64,000 nucleotides of DNA, taken from positions 186,001 to 250,000 of the forward strand of contig NZ_JAAOTJ010000001.1 in the NCBI RefSeq assembly GCF_011297335.1, in the 5' to 3' direction. This DNA comes from Catellatospora methionotrophica. Lineage in GTDB: Bacteria > Actinomycetota > Actinomycetes > Mycobacteriales > Micromonosporaceae. This document shows positions 1-7,592 of the stretch, piece by piece; position 1 is the first letter of the stretch; every line of letters begins with the position of its first letter. Position numbers and translations under genes: made by a program. The notes under the pieces were generated by a model. The model was not told the DNA's origin. It saw only the letters and a list, made by a program, of their open reading frames with translations, and ran no database searches.

Positions 1-1
1 C

Positions 2-1660
2 GGCGACGGTTCGGGCAACAGCCGCCCGCTCGTGTCGCTGGACGTCGCGGGCCACGAGATGAGCCACGGCGTCACCGAGGCCCTGGCGGGCCTGGTCTAC
101 TCGGGCGAGTCCGGCGGCCTGAACGAGGCCACCTCGGACATCTTCGGCAACATGGTCGAGTTCTACGCGGCCGCGCCGTCCGACCCGGGTGACTACCAGG
201 TCGGCGAGAAGATCAACATCAACGGCAACGGGACCCCGCTGCGCTACATGTACAACCCGACCCTGGACGGCGCGTCGCACGGCTGCTGGTCGACCAGCAC
301 CAACAGCGTCGACGTGCACTACAGCTCAGGCCCGGGCAACCACTTCTTCTTCAACCTCGCCGAGGGCACCGGCGCCACCGCGTACGGCACCAGCCCGCTC
401 TGCGGCTCGGCTCCGGCGATGACCGGCATCGGCCGCGCCAAGGCCGAGAAGATCTGGTACCGCGCGCTGGACGTGTACTTCACCTCCAGCACCCGCTACG
501 TCAACACCTCCACCCCGGCCAACACCTCGCGGGCGTACACCCTGTCGGCCGCGACCGACCTGCACGGCCTCTGCTCGGCCGAGTACAAGGCCGTCCAGGC
601 CGCCTGGACCGCCGTCAACGTGGCCGGCAGCGACGCCGCCTGCCCCGCCGGCAACGACTTCTCGCTGGCGGCCGCGCCCGCGGCGGGCTCGGTCAACCCC
701 GGCAGCTCGATCAGCAGCACGATCACCTCGACGCTGACCAACGGCAGCGCGCAGACGGTCAACCTGACCGCGAGCGGCCTGCCCAGCGGCGCGACGGCGA
801 CGTTCAGCCCGACGTCGATCAACTCGGCCGGCGGCACCTCGTCGCTGACCATCGCCACCACCGGCTCGACGACCCCCGGCACGTACGCGGTGGTCATCAC
901 CGGCACCGGCGCCAGCTCGACCCGGACCACGACGTTCGCGCTGACCGTCAACGGCCCGCCCGGCTGCTCCGGCACCAACCCCACCGACGTGGCGATCGCG
1001 GACAACACCACCGTCGAGTCCTCGATCACCATCTCCGGCTGTGCCGGGAACGCGGGCGCGGCCAGCACGGTCGCGGTCAACATCCTGCACACCTACATCG
1101 GTGATCTGGTCGTCAGCCTGGTCGCGCCGGACGGCAGCGCGTACGTGCTGCACAACCGGGCCGGTGGCAGCGCCGACAACATCAGCCAGACGTACACGGT
1201 GAACCTGTCCACCGAAGCCGCCAACGGCACCTGGAAGCTGCGGGTCCAGGACGCGGCGTCCGGTGACGTCGGCACCATCGACACGTGGACGCTGAACCTG
1301 GTCGGCACCCCCACGCCGACCTGCTCCGGCACCAACGGCACCGACGTGACCATCCCGGACAACACCACCGTCAACAGCGCGATCACGATCGCGGGCTGCT
1401 CGGGCAACGCGTCGTCGACCTCGACGGTCGCGGTGGCCATCGTGCACACCTACATCGGCGACCTGGTCGTGACCCTGGTCGCGCCGGACGGCAGCACCTA
1501 CGTCCTGCACAACCGGGCCGGCGGCAGCACCGACAACATCAACCAGACGTACACCGTCAACCTGTCGTCCGAGGTCCGCAACGGCACCTGGAACCTGCGG
1601 GTCCAGGACGCCGCCTCGGCCGACACCGGCTACATCAACAGCTGGACCCTGACCCTCTAG
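2..1660 (+). CDS. Secreted thermolysin-type (M4) metalloprotease with two C-terminal P domains, 5' part missing
   Basis: The gene enters from the left edge; the frame is open from base 2, so signal peptide, propeptide and part of the catalytic domain are lost. 552 residues are visible. HEMSH (fragment residues 18-22) is the HExxH zinc site, NEATSD (about 41-46) supplies the third zinc ligand Glu, and DVHYSSGPGNHFF (about 104) carries the catalytic His of thermolysins. After the peptidase comes an Ig-like beta-sandwich (about 220-320) and two tandem proprotein-convertase P domains (about 325-430 and 440-552), each with CSGTN, HTYIGDLVV and WTLNL motifs; the copies are close paralogues and probably arose by duplication. 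Known for the family: extracellular endopeptidase activated by propeptide removal. The P domains likely aid stability or substrate binding. A bidirectional terminator follows directly. Confidence 0.93.
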   Translation, partial: GDGSGNSRPLVSLDVAGHEMSHGVTEALAGLVYSGESGGLNEATSDIFGNMVEFYAAAPSDPGDYQVGEKININGNGTPLRYMYNPTLDGASHGCWSTSTNSVDVHYSSGPGNHFFFNLAEGTGATAYGTSPLCGSAPAMTGIGRAKAEKIWYRALDVYFTSSTRYVNTSTPANTSRAYTLSAATDLHGLCSAEYKAVQAAWTAVNVAGSDAACPAGNDFSLAAAPAAGSVNPGSSISSTITSTLTNGSAQTVNLTASGLPSGATATFSPTSINSAGGTSSLTIATTGSTTPGTYAVVITGTGASSTRTTTFALTVNGPPGCSGTNPTDVAIADNTTVESSITISGCAGNAGAASTVAVNILHTYIGDLVVSLVAPDGSAYVLHNRAGGSADNISQTYTVNLSTEAANGTWKLRVQDAASGDVGTIDTWTLNLVGTPTPTCSGTNGTDVTIPDNTTVNSAITIAGCSGNASSTSTVAVAIVHTYIGDLVVTLVAPDGSTYVLHNRAGGSTDNINQTYTVNLSSEVRNGTWNLRVQDAASADTGYINSWTLTL

Positions 1661-1678
1661 GTCTCCGGCAGCGCGACG

Positions 1679-1709
1679 CGAGGGCCCCGGCGACACGCCG
1701 GGGCCCTCG
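1679..1709. terminator. Bidirectional terminator between protease and galU
   Basis: Perfect 14-bp GC-rich stem (1679-1692 pairs with 1696-1709) with a 3-base loop, lying between two convergent genes that end at 1660 (+) and 1717 (-). There is no T-tract, as is common in high-GC actinobacteria. Confidence 0.8.
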
Positions 1710-1716
1710 CCCACGT

Positions 1717-2634
1717 TCAGACGCCCGCGTCGGGCCGTCCCGCCGCGTCCAGGTTCTTGGCCAGGTCGCGCAGCAGCGGGCCGTACTCCGGGTGCGCCAG
1801 CGCCGTGGCCATCTGCGCGACCAGGTAGTCCGCCGGGTTGCCGGTGTCGTACCAGCGGCCCGAGATGACCTGCCCGTACACGGCCCGGGTCGCGGCGTAC
1901 GCGTTGATCGCGTCGGTCAGGTAGATCTCGCCGGAGCGCCGGTCGTACCAGCGCTGGGTCTGCTCGCGAAGCTCGTCGACGATGCCCGGGGTGATCACGT
2001 AACCGCCGAGGGCCGCGTACGCCGACGGGGCGTCCTCCGGCTTGGGCTTCTCGATCAGCCCGGTGATGCGCAGCAGGCCCCCTTCGAGGTCCTCCTTGAC
2101 CACCGGCACGCCGTAGCGCTGCGAGTGCTCCGGGTCCATCGGCATCAGCGCCAGGACCGGGCAGTTCGTCGCCTCGTACGCCCGGATCAGCTGCTGGGCG
2201 CGGGGCACCTCGGCGACGAAGACGTCGTCGGGCCACAGCACCAGCATCGGCTCGTCGTCGAAGTTGCGGGCCGCGTTGAGCACCGGCGTGCCGTTGCCGT
2301 ACGGGCCGTGCTGGTCCAGGTAGGTGATGTGACCCTGCGCCGCCAGCTCGGCGATCTCCTGCACCGCGTCGGCGTACGCCGTCTTGCCGTCCGCCCGCAA
2401 CTGCGCCACCAGCGCCGGGTTGGGCCGGAAATGGTCCTGGATCAGCGACTTCCCGCCCGAGATCACGATCGTGATGTCGGTGATCCCCGAGGCCACCAGC
2501 TCACGCACCGTGTGCTCGATCACCGGCTTGTCGCCGACGGGCAGCATCTCCTTCGGGATCGCCTTGGTCAGCGGCAGCAGCCGCGAGCCGAGCCCCGCGG
2601 CCGGGATCACGGCCCGCCGGATCGTCGAAGGCAT
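1717..2634 (-). CDS. galU: UTP-glucose-1-phosphate uridylyltransferase
   Basis: Makes UDP-glucose from UTP and glucose-1-phosphate, the cytoplasmic donor for glycans, trehalose and cell-wall polymers. The 305-residue protein has the nucleotidyltransferase signature AAGLGSRLLPLTKAIPKEML near the N-terminus (GxGxRxxPxTKxxPKEM), an acidic metal site near LVLWPDDV and the sugar-binding GLIEKPKPE. Length is normal for bacterial GalU. I chose ATG at 2634 because GGAGAT stands just upstream and the conserved core begins three residues later; the frame stays open to 2775 but that stretch has no homology-like features. Upstream on the minus strand is TATACC within a 10-bp palindrome (2663-2672), a possible -10. 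Function is secure; the promoter is tentative. Confidence 0.95.
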   Translation of the reverse strand: MPSTIRRAVIPAAGLGSRLLPLTKAIPKEMLPVGDKPVIEHTVRELVASGITDITIVISGGKSLIQDHFRPNPALVAQLRADGKTAYADAVQEIAELAAQGHITYLDQHGPYGNGTPVLNAARNFDDEPMLVLWPDDVFVAEVPRAQQLIRAYEATNCPVLALMPMDPEHSQRYGVPVVKEDLEGGLLRITGLIEKPKPEDAPSAYAALGGYVITPGIVDELREQTQRWYDRRSGEIYLTDAINAYAATRAVYGQVISGRWYDTGNPADYLVAQMATALAHPEYGPLLRDLAKNLDAAGRPDAGV

Positions 2635-2760
2635 GAGGATCTCCAGGTCAGAAGTCGAGCAGCGGTATACCGACGCTAACAGGCGGCCAGCCCGGCGGCC
2701 CGCAACCCGCGTCCGGGTCGTCCCGGGAACCCTCGCCCGTCGCCGCGACTCCTCAGCGGT

Positions 2761-2930
2761 ATGAACCGGCTGCACGCCCTGATCCCGCTGGTGCTGGCGC
2801 GGCGGTGCTGCTCGACGCCGTCGCGCTGCCGGTCCGCCAGCTGCAGGTCACCGCGCCGCAAGCTGCGGTTTCCCCGAAACTGCAGCCCGGTCCGGCTCCG
2901 CCGGTGGGGTGGGTGAGGATGGAGGGATGA
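2761..2930 (+). pseudogene. Possible frameshifted small exported protein upstream of the aminotransferase
   Basis: ATG at 2761 begins a signal-peptide-like stretch (MNRLHALIPLVLA) in which every codon ends in G or C. After about 13 codons this bias moves to another frame, which continues with LLDAVALPVRQLQV and stops at TGA 2928-2930. A single missing G in the GCG-rich run near 2797-2804 would join them into a roughly 56-residue protein. The stop overlaps the aminotransferase ATG as ATGA, the usual coupling arrangement in this genome. It could be a real pseudogene, a sequencing error in a GC run, or chance. I recognise no family. Confidence 0.3.
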
Positions 2931-4111
2931 CGGCTGGGGTTGGTGGGGGCGATCCGCTGGTGGAGCGGATGCGCCCGTTCGGGACGACGATCTTCGCGAC
3001 GATGTCGGCGCTCGCGGTGAAGACGGGGGCGGTGAACCTGGGGCAGGGCTTTCCGGACACCGACGGGCCTGCCGAGATGCTGGAAGCGGCGGCGGCCGCG
3101 CTGCGGGGCGGATTCAACCAGTACCCGCCGGGGCCGGGTCTGCCGGTGCTGCGGGAGGCCGTCGCGGCGCACCAGCGGCGGTTCTGGGGACTGGAGTACG
3201 ACCCGGACGGGGAGGTCGTCGTCACGGCCGGGGCGACCGAGGCGATCGCGGCGGCGATCCTGGGGCTGTGCGAGACCGGTGACGAGGTGGTCTGCTTCGA
3301 GCCGTACTACGACTCGTACGCCGCGAGCATCGCCCTGGCCGGGGCGGTCCGCCGGCCGGTGACACTGCGGCCGGGATCGGACGGGCGTTACGGGTTCGAC
3401 CCCGAGCAGCTGCGCGCCGCGTTCGGGCCGCGTACCCGGCTGGTGCTGCTCAACACCCCGCACAACCCGACCGGCAAGGTCTTCACCCGCGAAGAGCTGG
3501 CGCTGGTCGCCGAGCTGTGCCAGGAGTTCGGCGCGTACGCCGTCACCGACGAGGTCTACGAGCACCTGGTCTTCGACGACGCGGGCTCGCCGCACCTCCC
3601 GCTGGCGAGCCTGCCCGGCATGCGTGAGCGCACCCTGCGCATCTCGTCGGCGGGCAAGACGTTCTCGTGCACCGGCTGGAAGGTCGGCTGGGCGAGCGGG
3701 CCTGCCGCGCTGGTCTCGGCGGTGCTGCGGGTCAAGCAGTTCCTGACGTTCGTCAACGCGGGGCCGTTCCAGCCCGCCGTCGCGGTCGCCCTGGGCCTGC
3801 CCGACGCTTATTTCACCGGCTTCACCGCCGGGTTGCAGGCCCAGCGCGACCTGCTCCGCGCCGGCCTGGTCGACGCCGGGTTCGGTGTGCTCCGGGCCGA
3901 GGGGACGTATTTCATCACCGCCGACATCCGCCCGCTCGGCGGCGCCGACGGCGTCGACTTCTGCCTGGCCCTGCCCGAGCGCAGCGGCGTCGTGGCGATC
4001 CCCGCGCAGGTCTTCTACGACGACAAGGACGCCGGGCGGCACCTGGTCCGGTTCGCCTTCTGCAAGCGGCCCGAGGTCATCGCCGACGCGGTGTGCCGCC
4101 TCGCACCGTAG
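2927..4111 (+). CDS. PLP-dependent class I/II aminotransferase (DapC/kynurenine aminotransferase type)
   Basis: Cytoplasmic fold-type I aminotransferase of 394 residues. Visible features are NLGQGFPDTDGP near the N-terminus (substrate loop typical of the methionine/kynurenine aminotransferase branch), NTPHNPTGKV (PLP/carboxylate-binding), TDEVYEHLVF, SSAGKTFSCTGWKVGW with the Schiff-base Lys, and the C-terminal Arg region HLVRFAFCK. This pattern fits enzymes annotated as N-succinyldiaminopimelate aminotransferase, methionine-oxo-acid transaminase (YbdL) or kynurenine aminotransferase; the sequence alone does not fix the substrate. ATG 2927 is preferred over GTG 2909 because GAGGA sits 7 bases upstream. 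Divergent from galU with a 292-bp gap between them. Confidence 0.92.
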   Translation: MTAGVGGGDPLVERMRPFGTTIFATMSALAVKTGAVNLGQGFPDTDGPAEMLEAAAAALRGGFNQYPPGPGLPVLREAVAAHQRRFWGLEYDPDGEVVVTAGATEAIAAAILGLCETGDEVVCFEPYYDSYAASIALAGAVRRPVTLRPGSDGRYGFDPEQLRAAFGPRTRLVLLNTPHNPTGKVFTREELALVAELCQEFGAYAVTDEVYEHLVFDDAGSPHLPLASLPGMRERTLRISSAGKTFSCTGWKVGWASGPAALVSAVLRVKQFLTFVNAGPFQPAVAVALGLPDAYFTGFTAGLQAQRDLLRAGLVDAGFGVLRAEGTYFITADIRPLGGADGVDFCLALPERSGVVAIPAQVFYDDKDAGRHLVRFAFCKRPEVIADAVCRLAP

Positions 4112-4181
4112 GCGGGTCTCACGCGCTTCGATGCCCGCAACGTAGGACATCGATGCGATAGCCGCCGCCCCGAGCACCGCC

Positions 4182-5264
4182 CTACGGCACGAAGGACAGG
4201 AACAGGAAGACGCCGAAGATGGTCAGGTGGACCATGCCCTGCATCAGGGTGGCGCGGCCGGGGGCGACGGTCAGCGTGGTGACCACGACGGTGATCGCGA
4301 GCAGCACCATGTCCTTGGGGTCCAGGCCGAGTACGAGGGTGTCCTTGAGCCAGATCGAGGCGATCGCGATCGCGGGGATGGTCAGCCCGATGCTGGCCAC
4401 GGCCGAGCCGAGGGCCAGGTTGAAGCTCGTCTGGATCTTGTTGCGGGACGCGGCGCGCACCGCCGCGGCCGTCTCGGGCAGCAGCACCAGCAGGGCGATG
4501 ACGACACCGACCACGGCGCGGGGCGCGCCCGCCACGGCGACCACGTGCTCGATCGCCGGTGACTCCACCTTGGCCAGGCCGACCACGGCGACCAGGCACA
4601 GCAGCAGCATGAGCAGGCTGACCCCGGCGGCTTTGCGGCCGGGCCCGGCGGCGGGGTGCTCCTCGTCGTCGGTCTCCAGCGGCAGGAAGTAGTGGCGGTG
4701 CCGGATCGTCTGGACGAAGACGAACGCCGCGTACAGCACGAGTGAGGCGGTGCCCGCGAACGCGAGCTGCGGCCCGGAGTAGGTGGAGCCGGGGCTGCTC
4801 GTGGTGAACGACGGCAGCACCAGGGCGAGGGTGGCGACGGTGCTGAGCGTGGCCAGGGTCGCGGTGACGCCTTCGACGTGGAACTCGACCTCGCGATGGC
4901 GCAGGCCGCCTACCAGCAGGCAGAGCCCGACGACGCCGTTGCACACGATCATGAAGGCGGCGAAGACCGTGTCGCGGGCCAGCGTGGACGGGCCCGGCGG
5001 GGCCGAGGTCATCAGCATGATGATGAGGCCGACCTCGATGGCGGTGACCGCGACGGCGAGGATGAGCGTGCCGAAGGGCTCACCGACGTGGTGCGCCACG
5101 ATCTCGGCGTGGTGGACGGCGACGATGACGGCGCCGACCAGCGCGATGCCGACCACGACCAGCCCGAACCCGCCGACCTTGTGCCCCCAGACCGCCGCGA
5201 GCAGGATCACGCACACCGGCGGGATCACCGCCCACCACGACAGCGCGCGCACGGTCTTGAGCAT
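4182..5264 (-). CDS. chaA: Calcium/proton antiporter, ChaA type
   Basis: Integral membrane protein of 360 residues with about eleven hydrophobic segments. Two motifs mark the Ca2+/cation antiporter family: GEPFGTLILAVAVTAIEVG (about 62-80) with the essential acidic residue, and RNKIQTSFNLALGSAVASIG (about 285-304) with the repeat's LGSA/SIG signature. Between the halves is a soluble loop rich in Asp/Glu (ETDDEEH). ChaA proteins export Ca2+ (sometimes Na+ or K+) in exchange for protons. The start is supported by a -10-like TAGCCT ending 6 bases before the ATG, so the mRNA is probably leaderless. It diverges from the lipoprotein gene at 5364. Confidence 0.93.
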   Translation of the reverse strand: MLKTVRALSWWAVIPPVCVILLAAVWGHKVGGFGLVVVGIALVGAVIVAVHHAEIVAHHVGEPFGTLILAVAVTAIEVGLIIMLMTSAPPGPSTLARDTVFAAFMIVCNGVVGLCLLVGGLRHREVEFHVEGVTATLATLSTVATLALVLPSFTTSSPGSTYSGPQLAFAGTASLVLYAAFVFVQTIRHRHYFLPLETDDEEHPAAGPGRKAAGVSLLMLLLCLVAVVGLAKVESPAIEHVVAVAGAPRAVVGVVIALLVLLPETAAAVRAASRNKIQTSFNLALGSAVASIGLTIPAIAIASIWLKDTLVLGLDPKDMVLLAITVVVTTLTVAPGRATLMQGMVHLTIFGVFLFLSFVP

Positions 5265-5276
5265 GTACCGAGGCTA
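5265..5276 (-). promoter_or_regulatory. Leaderless promoter of chaA
   Basis: TAGCCT on the minus strand (5276-5271), then 6 bases, then the ATG at 5264. It matches the TANNNT -10 of actinobacterial leaderless genes. Confidence 0.55.
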
Positions 5277-5351
5277 CGCGGACAAACCTCACCTAACGGC
5301 CATAATCCCTGCAACGGGGCAGTTGGCTGTGCCCGTACGACAGTGTGGGTC

Positions 5352-5363
5352 TAGATTCTGCGC
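5352..5363 (+). promoter_or_regulatory. Leaderless promoter of the lipoprotein gene
   Basis: TAGATT (5352-5357) followed by 6 bases and GTG at 5364. There is no Shine-Dalgarno sequence before the GTG. Confidence 0.55.
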
Positions 5364-6431
5364 GTGCTTTCACGATCTCTCGCCGCAGTGCCGCTGCGAC
5401 TGACCGCCCTGGCCGCCGTCCTCGGGCTCGCCGCGTGCGGCAGCACCGCCCCCGGCGCGGCGGGACCGTCCGATCCGGTGTTCGTGCCAGGCAGCGCCGC
5501 ACCGTCGGTCTCCGCGTCGGCGGTCGCGAGCCCGAGCGCCAAGGCGTCGCCGTCGGCCGCGCCGGCGGCGTGCGGGGTGTTCCCGGCGAACAGCGTGTGG
5601 CGGGCCGACGTGTCGAAGCTGCCCGTGCACCGCTCGTCGGGCGCGCTGGTGAACAGCATCGGCGCGGGCGCGCACATGCACCCCGACTTCGGTTCCGGCC
5701 TGTGGGAGGGTGCGCCGATCGGCATTCCCGTCACGGCGATCAAGCCCGGCCAGAAGACCGTCAAGGTCAGCTTCGAGTACGCGGGCGAGAGCGACAAGGG
5801 CCCCTATCCCGTGCCCGCCGACGCCAAGGTCGAAGGCGGGCGCGGCAGCGACGGCGACCGCCACGTCATCCTGTACGACGCCGCGGGCTGCAAGGTGTAC
5901 GAGCTTTTCGCGGCGTACCCGTCCGGCGCGGGCTGGCGGGCCGGGTCCGGCGCGATCTACGACCTGCGCTCCAACAAGCTGCGCCCCGCGGGCTGGACCT
6001 CCGCCGACGCGGCCGGACTGTCGATCTTCGCCGGGCTGGTCCGCTACGACGAGGTCGCCGCCGGTCGCATCACCCACGCGCTGCGCATCACCGTGCCGCG
6101 CTCGCGCAACACCTACCTGTGGCCCGCCCGGCACGCCGCCTCGAACAGCGCGGACGCGAACCTGCCGCCGATGGGCCTGCGGCTGCGCCTCAAGGCGAGC
6201 GTGGACACCTCGAAGATGCCCAAGCAGGCCCGGATCATCGCCGAGGCCATGAAGAAGTACGGCGTGATCGTCGCCGACAACGGCTCGCCCTGGTACCTGT
6301 CCGGCGCGCCCGACGACCGCTGGTCCAACGACGCGCTGCGCGCCCTGAAGAACCTGTCGGGCTCGAACTTCGAGGCCGTCGACACGTCCGGGCTGATGGC
6401 CGACAAGAACTCGGGCGCGGTGCGCGGATAG
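5364..6431 (+). CDS. Putative exported lipoprotein, unknown function
   Basis: 355 residues. The N-terminus is a lipoprotein signal with lipobox LAAC (Cys 25), followed by a Ser/Ala/Pro-rich tether (about 26-67), so the protein should sit on the outer face of the membrane. The remaining ~285 residues form one globular domain beginning CGVFPANSVWRADVSKLPVH; notable motifs are HMHPDFG, GDRHVILYD and RNTYLWPARH. The His-rich, aromatic-rich pattern suggests an enzyme or carbohydrate-binding fold, but I cannot assign a family. The GTG start is supported by TAGATT 6 bases upstream and by a well-formed signal peptide. It is a single-gene unit between divergent chaA and the convergent HTH_42 gene. Confidence 0.85.
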   Translation: MLSRSLAAVPLRLTALAAVLGLAACGSTAPGAAGPSDPVFVPGSAAPSVSASAVASPSAKASPSAAPAACGVFPANSVWRADVSKLPVHRSSGALVNSIGAGAHMHPDFGSGLWEGAPIGIPVTAIKPGQKTVKVSFEYAGESDKGPYPVPADAKVEGGRGSDGDRHVILYDAAGCKVYELFAAYPSGAGWRAGSGAIYDLRSNKLRPAGWTSADAAGLSIFAGLVRYDEVAAGRITHALRITVPRSRNTYLWPARHAASNSADANLPPMGLRLRLKASVDTSKMPKQARIIAEAMKKYGVIVADNGSPWYLSGAPDDRWSNDALRALKNLSGSNFEAVDTSGLMADKNSGAVRG

Positions 6432-6435
6432 CCCG

Positions 6436-7524
6436 TCAGAGGGCTGTCGTGGTGACCGTGGCGGGCAGGCCGAGGAAGCGGCCGTGGTGGTCGGCGGCGG
6501 CCTGCACCGCCGCTGACCGGCCGGGGTCGAGCGGGGCGTAGACCAGGATCTCGATCGCGACCCCGGTGCGCCCGACGGTCCGTTTCCAGTGCCCGGCGAC
6601 CTGGCTGTCGATGATCAGCACGCCGTTGAAGACCGGCCGGTCCCAGCGCTGCCCGTCGCCGACGCCACCGAGGTCGAGCAGGTGCTTGCTCTCGGTGTAG
6701 CCCACCAGGTATTCGTCGTAGCCCTGCAGCAGGTGCGCGACCGGCCCGTCCGGCGCGGGCGTCCGCGGCGGCTCACCCGCGAACCAGTAGGTCAGCCCGT
6801 CCACGGTGAGGCTGTCCAGCCGGTCGCCGACCAGGCCGATGCCGCGCCGGATCTCGGCCTGGGTGAGGCTGGACCACCAGCGGAAGTCCTTCACCGTGGC
6901 CGGTCCGTGGCTGCTGAAGTAGCGCAGGGTCAGCTCGGCCAGGGCCTCGTCGGGCTCCAGGGTCCGCGCCTGCGGGGCGCGGTCGGCCAGCAGCGCGTAC
7001 GTGTGCTGCTTGCCCTTCATCGCGCCACTGCAGATCAGGCCTTCGAGTTCGGCGTGCATCAGGATGTACGCCATCCGGAAGCCCTCGGTGCCGATGCCCG
7101 CCTCCTGGAACAGCGCGGTCAGCTCCTTGCGGGTCAGCTGGGTGCCCGCCAGCGCCTCGGAGAGCAGCCCGGAGCAGCGCCCGCGCAACTGCTCGTCGAG
7201 GCCGAGCTGGCGGTAGTAGTAGGCGTTGAGCTGGTGCACCCGCGGACCGGTCAGTGCCAGCATCCAGCAGATGTCGTCAGGGGTGACGAAATGCCAGGTC
7301 GGCCGCAGCACGTGGGTGCGCAGCAGCGCCCCGTCGGCGAACTCGCCGTGCACCAGGTCCTCGCGGGCACCGCTGATGCGCTCCCCGACGGACCAGGTCG
7401 CAGGGCCGTAGTCCTGCGACTGCACCGCGCCCAGCCGGCCGACCACGCCCTGGGGTGTCGTGTCGGTGGCGGCGTGCAGCCCGAGGTTGCGCATACGCCA
7501 CGAGGCCAGCCGCAGTGCGTCCAT
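6436..7524 (-). CDS. AlkZ/YcaQ-like winged-helix protein (HTH_42), putative DNA glycosylase
   Basis: 362 residues, the usual size of HTH_42 (DUF1006) proteins. This family includes AlkZ, which protects azinomycin producers, and E. coli YcaQ/AlkX, which unhooks interstrand cross-links. The catalytic motif of AlkZ is Q-x-Q; here QSQ lies at residues 35-37 in AVQSQDYGPATW, almost the position it has in AlkZ. Other family features are LRPTWHFVTPDD (about 75-86), the winged-helix segments around LTRKELTALF, and LQGYDEYLVGY. ATG 7524 is chosen over GTG 7554 because TAACAT lies 7 bases upstream. No toxin biosynthesis genes are adjacent, so a general alkyl-adduct repair role is more likely than self-resistance. 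Confidence 0.85.
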   Translation of the reverse strand: MDALRLASWRMRNLGLHAATDTTPQGVVGRLGAVQSQDYGPATWSVGERISGAREDLVHGEFADGALLRTHVLRPTWHFVTPDDICWMLALTGPRVHQLNAYYYRQLGLDEQLRGRCSGLLSEALAGTQLTRKELTALFQEAGIGTEGFRMAYILMHAELEGLICSGAMKGKQHTYALLADRAPQARTLEPDEALAELTLRYFSSHGPATVKDFRWWSSLTQAEIRRGIGLVGDRLDSLTVDGLTYWFAGEPPRTPAPDGPVAHLLQGYDEYLVGYTESKHLLDLGGVGDGQRWDRPVFNGVLIIDSQVAGHWKRTVGRTGVAIEILVYAPLDPGRSAAVQAAADHHGRFLGLPATVTTTAL

Positions 7525-7537
7525 CGGCGCGATGTTA
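7525..7537 (-). promoter_or_regulatory. Leaderless promoter of the HTH_42 gene
   Basis: TAACAT on the minus strand (7537-7532), 7 bases, then ATG 7524. Confidence 0.5.
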
Positions 7538-7580
7538 TCCACGCGGTACGACACCGGATGCCCCGCGGGCGCGAGTGCGG

Positions 7581-7592
7581 CAGGATGGCGGG
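7581..7592 (+). promoter_or_regulatory. Candidate -10 element before the M20 peptidase
   Basis: CAGGAT (7581-7586), 6 bases, then GTG 7593. The same spacing and near-identical box precede the genes at 8743 and 9871. It could instead act as a weak ribosome-binding site. Confidence 0.35.

Noticed and set aside
326-2236. Long minus-strand open frame opposite the protease and galU
   Set aside because: Arg/Gly-rich translation with no motif; it is the antisense shadow of GC-rich genes.
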